The notes below the pieces were generated by a model. The model worked only from the letters and a program-made list of their open reading frames with translations, was not told where the DNA came from and did no database searches. This document shows positions 22,108 through 33,485 of a DNA stretch of 64,000 nucleotides, piece after piece. Within the stretch, counting starts at the first letter, position 1; the number at the start of each line of letters is the position of its first letter. Made by a program: the position numbers and the translations under genes. The stretch is from Rhizophlyctis rosea (lineage: Eukaryota > Chytridiomycota > Chytridiomycetes > Rhizophlyctidales > Rhizophlyctidaceae): assembly GCA_027596075.1 (NCBI GenBank), contig JADGJC010000031.1, forward strand, positions 140,398 to 204,397. The letters run 5' to 3'.

Positions 22108-25100
22108 ATGCCACCAAAACGGAAAGCTACGGTATGGTCATTATACTGTCATTGGCAGAGCCTTTCGCTTAAATTTTCATAACAACACAGACACCAGTCA
22201 AAACGCCCGCAAAATCCCGCAAACAACAACCCGAATCCACGGCACCAGAGTCCATTGGTCCTCCCATCATCAAAGTCTTGGAAACAAAGACCGCCAGGAG
22301 GACTGAACGGGCTTTTGTTTCTCGAGGTGGCCCGAAACCCCTCGTACCAGAGTGGATAGCTCTAGAAGATGTTCCTTCCAATGTCTTAGAAGACTTTGAA
22401 AAGAATGGAAATCGGAAGGATATCGTAGAGAAGATTGTGCGGGGGCAGAGTGTAAGGTGGGATGATGTTTCGATGGCTGATAGGCGTCGGGGTGCTCCGC
22501 GTGGCATGTACTGACAGGGGTTTTTCACCAGGGGTAAACAAATGTGCTTGGTTAAATTTGTTGGGTTGGAAGGTGAGGGGTGGTTGAGTGCCGATAGCGA
22601 GTATCTGACCGAGGACATCGTCAATGCATATCATAAAGCTGATCTGGTGAGTTGTTTCGTTCGTATATTTGTTGGTATGTGCGATTCGGGAGCCCCATTT
22701 CGTTGTAACACCCTAAGTCCATCCCCATCCTCTTTTGCACCCCATCTGTAGCAAGTCCATACGATCCACGAGCATCGCGTTGAGGAGGCGACAAACCAAA
22801 CGCTTTATTTCGTTACGTGGCGTCGTCCAGAGGCTGAGCGTATTGTTCGGAAGGGGGTGGAACGACCGTCGGATTTACCCAAGGTTTGTCCGGATACATG
22901 ATCTTTTGATCTTTCTGTGAAGAAGATGGGAACCAAATACAATCTCACCGGGCCGTGGACAGGAATGGGTCAAAGCAAACCAGATTCAGAAAGATGTTCT
23001 GGACGCCTATCATGAAACGCAGCGAAAGATTACAGATGCATATGCAGAGATTCGCTCGCGTAATGCCGCAGTGGGAAGTTGGCTAGCGAAACGACAAAAA
23101 CATCCTGTTCCGGACTGTTGCGCGACGTGCTGGGTGAAGCAGTTGAAGGGTGCGGTGGAGAATGAAGACGAGGAAGGCGTGCGGACGCTGATTGAAGTGA
23201 AAGGCGGTAATATATCGGCTCAAAAAGAATGCTTCTGATTTTGTTGGATGCTCTGATATCTGACGGTCTGCTTCCTCCACCCATTGCAGGGTTCTCATTC
23301 GGCGCAACTCAACTACCCTTCGAAGCCTGCGCAGCCACCAATAATGTCCGCATTTTGACACTCCTTCTGAAGATGTCATCATCCTTCAAAGAAGCCCAAT
23401 CCGTATCAGCAGCGTACCGCTTATCAGACGAATACATCATGTCCATCCTAGGACCCGAACGTGACTGGCCAACCACCGTCCCATCATTTGCCCTTTCGTC
23501 CCTCCGAGCAGGGCAACTCCGCAACGCCACAATTTGCTTCAAACTGATGATCGACCGGAATCTTCAGCAAACAGCCATCGACACTACCAAGACTGTCGTT
23601 CCGAAAGACGGGCCCTTCACTCTCTTACATTATCAAGCCCTCACCGCAACCAAAGTATCTGATGTCACTGAAAAGTGTACAGAAATGACCGTGAATGCCG
23701 GCTCATTAGGGATTTACTTAACGCCCTTACATTGTGCGGCGATGAATCCGTGTGTCGATGTGTATAAAATGATGGTTAAAAAGGGTGGGGATGTTGGGTT
23801 GGATGATGTTGATGGAAGATTTCCGGTGCATTATGCTGCGCTTGTCGGAGATTGGAATGGGATGGGAGAAGAGGTGAGATTTCATCCGTCTTAATTTCTC
23901 GCTCGTGAAACACCACGTTCCGCATGATCATTAACACTGTCTGTCTTCAATCTTCTACAGACAGCAACTCCATCCCCAACCCTTATGTACATCCTATCTC
24001 AAGAAGATGTTGACGCCAAAAAGAGCGAGCTGGTTCTCCACGGTATAATCGGATCGTACGACAGATATGGAAACACGCAGGTATCGCAGTCTCCCTTGAT
24101 GCGGGCATTGCGTGCAGGGCAGTATGGCAATGTGAAGGTTCTTGTGGAGCACGTTGCGAGGTTGGCAAAGGGCCAGTATGGGGATGTTCCAGGATATTGG
24201 GAATGGCCCTTGCAACTTATCGATGCCGCGGTTGAGGTAAGATCTATAGTGACAAGACGGCATGGAAATAACATCAGTGGTTAATTCCTGTTGCATTTAT
24301 ATGACAGATGAAACGCCCGGAAGTCTTTGACGCTGTGTGTGAGCTGCTGCCTCTAGATTACCACTACAAGTGGTCCACAGCGCTAGAGTCCGCACTGAGA
24401 AACGGAGACGTTGCCACGTTCCTTTATATCCTGGCGCGTAACATTCCACCAAAACGCTCACAGTTGACCGCTGACGAAGCTGTCAAGGAGGATCCTATGG
24501 AAGTTGAAGAGGAGGAGAACGACAACGAACCCCAAGATGCAGACGACACACATAAGCCAAGTCTTCTCGAAACCTGCATCGACACCCTCCTCCTGACCGC
24601 CATCGCATCCCAATGCCTCCCTATCGTCCGCCTTCTTCTCGGTTTCGATCGGGACACTATCAGTCATATTGTGGACGCCAACATCGACGTTTCCACCGAC
24701 TTTGATGGAAAGCCTTACCTTCGGACCGCAGTTGAAAACGGTTTTGGGGCCGGGGCGGAGCTGTTAGTGCAGAAGGGTGCTAAACCCCATTTGGTGGATG
24801 AGAATGGATGCTCGTTGTTGATGGCGGCTACGAGGCGGGGACATCCTAGTTGTGTGAGAGTGTTGATTGCGGCTGGTGTTGATGTTAATGCGAAGAGGGA
24901 TGATGTGGAGGTATGGAGCTTGAACTTTTTGCTGCGATCTCTGTGGTCAATGTTGACAATCGGTTTTCTTCCTTCTCACAATTCATTAGGAACAAACCGC
25001 AACCAACCCAGCAGACCTCACAGCCCTCCAATACCCCTTCCGAGGAATGGTGTTCTGTTCAACGGGTATCCTCAAATGGAGCAACTACGCGATTTCCAGC

Positions 25101-28100
25101 ATTATCGAACGGCTCGGTGGGCGGTATGTTGGACAATACAGTAGCAACGTGACGCATTGCCTGTGCGGTCGTGATGGGCGGAATGAGTGGAATCAGAAGA
25201 CTGGGAAGGGGAGTACAAAATATAAAGAGTGTAAGAAGCGGAAGTTGCCGTTTGTTGATGAGGCGTGGATCGAGGCTGCGCAGGCAAAGGTGGGACCGAT
25301 GTTCAACTAATCATCAATCTGTGTCACTAAATCTAATGCCGTTGGTGTTTTTGTTGACCACAGGTCCCAAGAGTTCAATCGCACGCCGCGCAGATTGAGC
25401 TCGAAGTCATTGGAACTGTGTTGCATGATATGATGCAGCATATGGACTTTACTACTGGTGATACGTTGGAAACTTTGCGCTACCTGATTGATTGCGGAGC
25501 AGATGTCAATGCGTTGGACGATGACGATCGGACCCCGCTTCATTACTTGGTTTACTACAGACCCGGTAGGAGTCAAAGCGGACCTTCGTTCATCTGGATA
25601 TTCGGTATCTCACTGTTCGCACGTACTATGTAGAATCTCAGTGCTTGCCAGTGATGGATATTTTGCTCGATGCTATGGAAGCGTCCCCATCCAATGCCAT
25701 TAATCAGCAAGATATTAAAGGTAAGCAATTGCCCCAAATCTAATCTGGTTCGCCTTTCCGGATGCGCTAACACTAGATGCAGAGTACACCGCCATCCAGG
25801 TCGCAGCAGCACGCAACAAATGGCGGTTCGTCGAGCGTCTTCTTTCCGCTGGAGGGATAGATATCTACCGACCATTCCCAACTGTTTTTCGTCCAATCTC
25901 AACGCCGGAAAACGCCGTGCCGTTCGGTGTAAATCGCCCTATCTTTGGACATCCGATGCCCACGCCTCCTTCAAGCCCACACCATGTTATCAAGGAGACC
26001 GTCGGTGAAGAGCCTATGGCCGTTCCGCATGCACGGTCCGGTCGAACTTTGCTTCATCTGGCGGCAAAGGAAGTGTTTCGCAATGTGATGCACAAGTTGA
26101 TTGATATGTACATCGCTGATGGCAAGGATATCAATATTCGCGAATTGTGGTGGGATCAATTGCCCGTGGTGCATCATCTTGTGGCATATCCGGACGATCA
26201 TTTCATTGAGAGTCTGAAATACTTGATGAAAGCTCCTGGGTTCGACGTCAATGGTATGCGTTTGATATGTATTGCAACATCGTTTCCAGTTCCTGATCGA
26301 TGCCCTGATTGACCACCAAACAGCTCGCAATGCAAAAGGCGAAACTATCCTCCATCTGATGCTCCATCGAAACCACAACGAGATCTTGAACCTATTGGAA
26401 CGCATCTGGGCATGTGGATTGAATCTGGACTTGACAGTTGCTGATAACAAGGGGGAGATGGCGATTCATTTTGCTGCCGCAAATGCCGGCCATGGGTTGC
26501 TCCTACGCGTACTGCTCGAGAAATAGTAAGTGCCGACGGTCTTCATTCATTGTGCACGTACTTCTTATCTGACATATGTTGCAAGTCCTCACCACCTCAA
26601 CATACCCACGAAAGCTGGTCTCACTCCGCTCGCTAAGGCGTTGATGGCACACAATCAGGGAGCGGCATTTTATTTGCTGGAGAAGGGAGCGGACATGAAT
26701 ATAAAATGCCACGGCTCATCACCACCACCCCCAAAGAAGACTTTCGGTTTCGGGACATCGGTTTTCGGACATACTGCAGAAGACAAAGGAGCGCGTGGAT
26801 CTTCAACCACCACGACGGCGTTTGCATATTGCACCAGTCAGCCCGACCTCACAGCGGTGCTGGAATGGATGATGAGGCAGGACGGGTTGGATGTCGAGCA
26901 ATCGTTGCTGGTAGGTTGAATTTTCATGACACCCAAGCTTGATATCTCGATTTCGTTCCCCGAAACTCACACGTTACACCCCAGGCCGCACACAAAGCAG
27001 GTCGCGTAGATCTTGCCCATCGCCTATTCCAAAAATCTGGTCCGGCAGGCACCAGAACTGCAGCAGAAATTGCCGGCAAGCTCATTCATATGCTACTTCT
27101 GTCCGCTCCCGGTTTCGTTGGGGGGTTGAGCATGGTCAAGGAGCTCTATCACCTGCAGCAGACGGAGGAAAAGAAGATGAAGCTGTTGATGGAGTATTCT
27201 CAGGAATCCAGCACCAAGGGATGGACGATTATGCAGGTCGCGTGGCTGAGACGGCATTTTGAGGTGAGTTGTCCAAACTCTGCAGATATCTTCATTGTCC
27301 CATCATGATGTTGAGCTGATCAACATTGTTTTGACCATAGATATTCGAATACTTGCTGAATCAAATCCCATCGCCGGGCGACGTACACATCGTGCTTGGC
27401 TTACCGTCAAAATCCCAAAAATTGAACATCCTCCACTATCAAGCCAAGAAGAATGACGAGTTGTCAGCCGATAACTTCCTCACACACATGAAGAAAGCGA
27501 CCGGCAGTGAAATTATTCCTTACATCTCGATACCTGACGGGGACGGCAATACACCTCTTCACTATGCTGTCACGCCGGATCCGGCTATTGGATGTCGAAT
27601 GCAATCTACAGAGCTGGTGAAGAAGTTGCTTCAGGCTGGTGCCAATCCCCTTGTGCCGGATGCCGCGGGTCGGTCTGTTGCCCGTATCGTTGGACGAATG
27701 GGTGGAGAATGGTGGAATGAGTTGAAAGCGGTTATCAAATCCCAGTCGGTGAGTTGTAAGTGGACCTAATCGGAGCGCTTAATCGCTGACACGCAAACCT
27801 TTCCAAAAAGCACTTCGATCCAGTTGCGATAGAGAGCGAGCTTTCAGCTGGGCAGGAAGAGCGCATGGCTCGCGAGCGTAGGGAGCAAGCAGAGTTTGCT
27901 GCACAGCTCAAGGATGTTGAGGCGCGGATCAAAAAGCGTCAGAAACATCTTGAGAGTGTGCAAGCGATGCGGGCTGAACGTGCTTCCAAACAAGCGGAGG
28001 AGCAGAGCAAGCATGCGGATGAACTCGATGTTCCTGTTGATCGTCAGTTTGGCGACAGCGATTACGAGGTCGTCATCGACAGTGGAGATATCTGGGATAC

Positions 28101-30404
28101 TTGTTTGACGTGTGTGGATATTGGGCATAATATTTTTGGAAAGGTGAGTAAAGCTGTGGATGGGAGCCTTCGTCCTATGGGTATCTCATTCATCGCTCCG
28201 ACAACATGCAGAACAAATACTACAACATCCAACTCCTCGTCAATCGGCGCCTACTGGAAGCCGAACGAAACCCACAGCCACCACCTCCTCCTCCGCCTCA
28301 ACCCGTCGTTGTTGAAAAGCCCAAAAAGATGGGCCGACTTGCACGGAAGCTGGCACGTGAAGCCGCACAGAGGGCTGCACAACAAGCTCAAGCAGAGGAG
28401 CGAGCCGTTCAGGCAGTGCTGAGGAAGCCGCGGTATCAGGTATACACTCGCTGGGGCCGAATGGGAGGGCAGAGTTACGGGGGTTCGCAATATCGGTATG
28501 GTGGGTACGGATATGGAAAGATCGATCATGAGCATGGCGGGAGTAAGAAGGAGAGCTTTGAAGGTTTGTGATCACTTCCCATTGGCAAAATGCAGAATTG
28601 ACGAATAGCTGACATGGCATGGTCCCCAAACCTTATAGACTTGGAGGAAGCAAAAAAAACTTTTTGCGCCAAGTTCAAGGAGAAAACTAAGGTATGTGCA
28701 TGGAACCTAGTCCAATATGTATCCCGAACCTGACAGTGGCCTTACTTGCAGAACGAATGGGAAGCGCGCAATTCGTTTGTCCGATATCAGGGCTTGTATA
28801 CCTACCACCCGCGATACTACCGGAAGAAGGCGGATACGTACGTAAACAACGGCGCTGAACTTCACTTGATTGTGCATCTCATGAATTTCTCTTTCAGCAA
28901 AACAATCAACGCCACAGCCAAGCAGGATTTTGAGAAGGGTGCCTTGGATTCATCCGTGGCAAAGTTGATGAACTTGATTACGGATGAAGGCGAGATGTAC
29001 CGGGATATCTCTGCCTTCGGGCTTGATGCCCAACGGTTGCCAGCTGGGCAATTGTCGCTGAAGCAGGTGAGGACTTTACGGATGGAGTTCCTGTGCAGTG
29101 ACATAGGTGTTAATCATATCTTATGATTCCAGATCCACGAGGGATACACCCTACTTCAACAGATGAGTGACACCATCCATGGAATAACGTACGCATCAAC
29201 GCACTTCACTATAATTGATGCCAATGCTTATTGAGCAAACCTCCCCACAGCATTGCCGAAGGCTACCGCGGAAACCTGGTCAAAGAGGGTACGGCAACCG
29301 CTAAGAAGCTCAAACAAGACCTGCAAGATCTCTGCAACGCCTTCTACGAGCTGATCCCCTTTGACTTTGGTCTTGAGCGACCTGACTTGATCGACGATTT
29401 AACGAAAGTGCGCGCCAAGTTCGACATGCTCGATGTCATGAGCGATGTTGCTGAGGCTATGGATGTTGTGAGGGATGCTGAGAAGGGCAATGGTTAGTGA
29501 TTTGCAGTAAGATCAACATGACAACCCACTTGTGACTAACACTCTTTGCGTTTAAGATAAACTCACGAAAGTCGAACGTGTGTACAACGAGCTTGGATGT
29601 GACATCTCGCCACTACCCAGTTCCGACCCTCGTTACCGGATGATCACGGACTATATTAGTAATACCTCCGCATCGGGGGCGGGAGCGGGAAAGATTAAGA
29701 ACGTTTTCCAAGTGCAGCGGTTGGAAGAGATTAGTAATTTCCAGCCATATGTTGAGAATCGGAAGAAGTTTACGGTTCGTAAGACACACCCATGGGGATG
29801 TTCCATTTACGGTCTCTGTTACTAACAATTGGCTCTGCCCCCCATCAATAGGAAGACGACGAGGGCATACGTCCGAACAATCTCCTCCTCTTCCACGGCT
29901 CACGCGTTTCCAATGCAGTCGGAATCTTGAGCAAAGGTCTCAAAATTGCTCCCCCGGAGGCCCCGCAGACTGGGCTTATGTTTGGCAAAGGTATGTATCG
30001 ATGAATTTCACTTGGCGTCACGAAGTCAAATGGTCTAAGAACGCGACTTCAATTCTTCAGGCGTCTACTTTGCGGATGCATTTTCAAAATCCCGTTCATA
30101 CTGTCACGGTCACACTTCCAAACTCATGTTCCTCTGCGAAGTGGCGGTTGGGGAATGCACGTCTCTTACTAGTGCACGGTATATGGAAAGTCCCATCGGC
30201 CACACTACCAGCACAAAGGGAATGGGTAAGAGCGCTCCGGCGCGCTCTGGTTGGGCTGTGTCTCCTGATGGGGTTGGTGTGCCGATGGGGCAATTGGTGC
30301 CTGTCCCGGAGGCGGGAAGGACTGGGTGTGTGCTGAATTATAACGAGTATATAGTTTATGATACGAGCAGAATTGCTATCAGGTATCTTGTAGAGTTTGA
30401 CTAA
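22108..30404 (+). CDS. Multidomain poly(ADP-ribose) polymerase: chromo-like, ankyrin, BRCT, WGR, PRD, catalytic
   Basis: Twenty-six exons with every phase closing give 2172 residues. Exons: 22108..22131, 22191..22451, 22518..22646, 22752..22883, 22963..23206, 23290..23873, 23961..24236, 24308..24910, 24990..25289, 25364..25565, 25634..25720, 25783..26253, 26324..26525, 26586..26910, 26985..27263, 27341..27748, 27811..28143, 28212..28563, 28639..28691, 28752..28837, 28898..29066, 29133..29188, 29251..29492, 29557..29774, 29852..29990, 30061..30404. Order: two chromodomain-like segments ([14 protein letters not shown], ~80-138; HEHRVEE...LYFVTWR, ~140-205); ankyrin repeats (~264-750, ~852-1500; TPLHCAA, TPLHYLV, TLLHLAA); BRCT between them ([14 protein letters not shown], ~765-850); coiled coil (~1515-1580); WGR ([10 protein letters not shown], ~1590-1790); PARP regulatory domain (~1790-1940); catalytic domain with the H-Y-E triad H2027 (LLFHGSR), Y2061 (GVYFADA), E2154 (NEYIVYD). 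The triad predicts a true polymer-forming enzyme. Role: NAD+-dependent ADP-ribosylation in DNA-damage or chromatin signalling. Confidence 0.93.
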
Positions 30405-32108
30405 GCTTTGTTGACGACTGTTTGTAAATATTGTCAAGTATTTCTGGTTTGTTGTACATCGGCGATATTTGAGAGCTTATGATTCACGGAGTGCAGCCAC
30501 CAGCCAGCAGACAAGATATGAACGCAGATAAATTGGGCCAAGAGGGAGAAATACCAAGGATGGGAGGTTCACTTGCTGAACTTATATCCAGGTAAGAAGC
30601 TGCTCCAGACATCTGCTCTTTGTTTGCACTCTGAGTGTGGCGTCAATGGTAAACAAATCAAAACTACATATTAGCCTCGTCCTCCCAGGAAGCGGCTGGG
30701 CCTGCGCATCGGCCCCCGTCTACATGACTATGTTTTCTTTCGCACATCAGACGCCGAGAGTCTGGGACCAGAATCCCGTTTCCGCGACACGGACAGACGT
30801 CCCACAAAACGGTCTCTTCTCATTAAACCTTGTGAACGCACTATACCTGTGGGGGCTTGCATGAATAATAAGAGTCGGCTTCCGCAATGGAAGGTTGTTG
30901 GTGAGCAGGAGGGTGTTGCTCGCTCTTGCTTGCGTGTATGCTTTTGATGTTTGAAAGTTGATGGGCACCCATCAAACGCCATGGTCCAAGGCGACGCAGC
31001 GACTCATGGAAATCTTGCCCGTAGCCGTCACATATACCAAACATAGTCAGGCTCCTTCAGGGTGGAGCTATGAAAGTGCGAAACGCTGAGTTCCATTCTT
31101 CTAAGGTTTCATCTTCAACTCAGAATGTCCACACCACTTCTAACCTTCTTCTCCACCCCAGACCTCGCCCTCGTCTTCGTCAAAGTTCTCGTATCAACCC
31201 AATCCATCGACCTCCCTCCCTTTCTCGCGACTCTTTCCTCCTTGTGCCGCTCCACCTCCTACCTGTCAAAATGGAACGATGTACGACATTGATGTACGAC
31301 ATTGATGTTTCGATCTTTGTTCTATCCCCCTCTATACAGCGTTGCGGAAGTTATGTCCGCAAGATGGTGTGCGATGTGATGTATGGCAACATCTTTCAAC
31401 ACTTGGCGAAAGAGTTGACGAACGATAGAGCCTGCACTGATATGCAGGATATGTCCGACGTTTCGTATGGCGACGAGACAACGTTGCGGATTTGCTTGTC
31501 CGTCATATTCATACCTCTCACGTCGTTTCCTGATGGTGTTTTCGTCGGAATCAAATATCCCAACCACATACGGTGGATGGATGAGTACCAATCCCCCGAT
31601 GCCCGTTCCCCCGATGCTTTTTGTAAAGGATGTCATTCCTCTTTGTCATGTAATGTTGGGCTTACCACGCACCCAAACACATCATAAACGGGTCGTCGGT
31701 CTCCTGACTTCTCCTCACGTCCCCGTAACGCATACCCACGTCCAATCTCTACTCGAGGTACTAACAACCACCGGCCAGCCCCACCAACACCTCGGCATCT
31801 ACACAAAAGCATCTCTGCGCAAAACTCGAACCCCCTCTCACACAAGACACCCCTACTTCACCTCCTCACAACAACATTCCTCGGTATTTCCGCACCCAAT
31901 AACAGTCCTCGCTATTTCCGCACCAATGTGGAGATTGCGCATAGACGAAGTGCGTGATGATGTGTTGATCGAACGTTCGGAAATTAGCAGTCGTAATGGA
32001 AGACGGGAACAATGCAGGATAATGCTCCTCCACGCCGCGACGACGAGCTCTGTTGATGTACAGATGGGGAAATATGTGGTGTAAGGGCGATACGCTTTTT
32101 GCATTGGT
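30405..32108. other. Intergenic; no firm gene
   Basis: Contains the 3' flank of the PARP gene and several overlapping + frames (31125-32084) with a possible exon starting MSTPLLTFFSTPDLA at 31124, but no domain or complete exon chain could be built. Confidence 0.4.
31278..31303. repeat. 13-base tandem duplication
   Basis: GATGTACGACATT occurs twice in direct succession. Confidence 0.85.
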
Positions 32109-32327
32109 ATGGGGTGTATATGTCGCGGGCGAGGGGGTACAGTGAACGATGATGTGTTTTCAAGTATTTGGATTTGGGGTATTTTCAATACTCCGAACGA
32201 TCATGGCGTCACGCCATTGATGATTGCTGTGCTGCATGCTTATGTGAAGGGAGTGAGCTATCAAGAGTTGGCAAGGACGATTGGGAATTCCAAGCGCGGA
32301 AAGGGGTCATGGGAAAAGGGGACATGA
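32109..32327 (+). pseudogene. Possible ankyrin-repeat gene remnant
   Basis: The frame contains NDHGVTPLMIAVLHAY, which fits the first helix of an ankyrin repeat (DxxGxTPLxxA). It is isolated: I found no matching second helix, no convincing neighbouring repeat in the same frame and no splice sites joining it to other ankyrin-like sequence. It may be a relic of a duplicated ankyrin gene, for example of the PARP upstream, or chance. Confidence 0.25.
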
Positions 32328-33249
32328 ATATCTCGTGGTTTCTTTACATTTCCGTGGGGTTTTTGAGCAGGAGAGAAAGAAACACAACAGCAAAGAAAAG
32401 TCTGTGTGGAACTTGTGGACAGCAAGAGTGGGCAATGAGGGGAAGTAGTTTCGACACGATGGACTTGAACCCTTGGTTGGGGGCACAGTGTTCCGTGTGG
32501 CTAATACTGCGCCACAAATGATGACGATCGGATGGTCAGGGCAAAAATCCTATATCTAAAGTGGCAGACAGTCCCCCAAACCTTTCTTCTCTCCCAAACT
32601 CCCCTTCACGCTCTCCTTCAACCCCTATGTCCCCGTTAACTCTCACTCCCTGTGCGGGTGGGTCGAAGTGATCGGGGACATACACCCCACCAGTGCAGGA
32701 CTAGTCCAAGACTACGCGTGTCAATCCCGCATCTTCAACACGCAACGTTATCCTTTTTGGTCACTTCACTCCCCAGGGAGCCCCTTCCATCCATCCATCC
32801 ATCCAATCCCCCCCACGCCCGCTCCCGGGGCTTTTAGTCCCCTTCTTTTTTTTGCGCCGCGCTGTACCGGGTTGACCTTTTTGGTACCTTTGCACAGGGG
32901 AGAGTGCGCGCACTTCCTCCGCCAGGGGGAGTCGGGTATAGTTGGTTTCAGGGTGTATAGAGTAGGAGACCCCAGTTGTATAGAATAGGTCCTCTTGTAT
33001 ATACTGAGGCATAACTCGTTCCGTGTTGGCATTCCGAGGGCAGTCCACAATCCTGTACGAGGCAAGCTTGCGCGAAAAGTCGAGGCTCCCTCTGCTAGAC
33101 GTTCATTTGTCTCCTCGAGGCAAAGCATTTCGGAAATTTGTCCGGAAGATTTCTAGGTGATGTCCCTTTATTGGGGTGTCACGGGGCTAGACGAAGTAAG
33201 CGGTGGCGCCTTATGTGAGGATGTGGGTTTGGAACGTTGTTTGCCTTCA
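32328..33249. other. Intergenic; no gene seen
   Basis: Includes a short CCAT repeat at about 32785-32803. On the minus strand around 32455-32515 there is a B-box-like GGTTCAAGTCC, but no acceptor or T stem can be folded around it. Confidence 0.45.
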
Positions 33250-33324
33250 CTTCCCGTAGCTCAATGCAGAGCGACTCCCCCTTTTGTGGGGTGGTGCGTG
33301 CTGGTTCAAGTCCAGTCGGGAGGT
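33250..33324 (+). tRNA. tRNA-Lys(UUU)-like sequence, probably a pseudogene
   Basis: A 7-bp acceptor stem (CTTCCCG with CGGGAGG, one G-T), a 4-bp D stem (GCTC/GAGC), an anticodon stem ACTCC/GGGGT and a good T arm (GCTGG TTCAAGT CCAGT) can be folded, with TTT in the anticodon position. Against a working gene: the D loop is only AATGCA and lacks the conserved GG, the anticodon loop is 9 bases rather than 7, and no terminator-like T run follows closely. A miscounted C5 run could explain part of this. Confidence 0.35.
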
Positions 33325-33485
33325 GTAACGGAATGTGTTGATCCAAGCAATTTTCAATATAACTGCTCAATTGAACAAATTTGAGACGCTTGTTTATGTT
33401 GCAGTTTATGTAAAACCCAACATGCAAGATATAATCACAAAAAGGTTTCCACACGCAATATCTCCTCCCTCTTCCCCCACCACAC

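Noticed and set aside
31125..32084. Overlapping + strand frames upstream of the ankyrin-like remnant
   Set aside because: No domain, no consistent exon chain; only the TPLMIA motif downstream is recognisable.
32455..32515. tRNA-like B box GGTTCAAGTCC on the minus strand
   Set aside because: Neither a T stem nor an acceptor stem can be paired around it.
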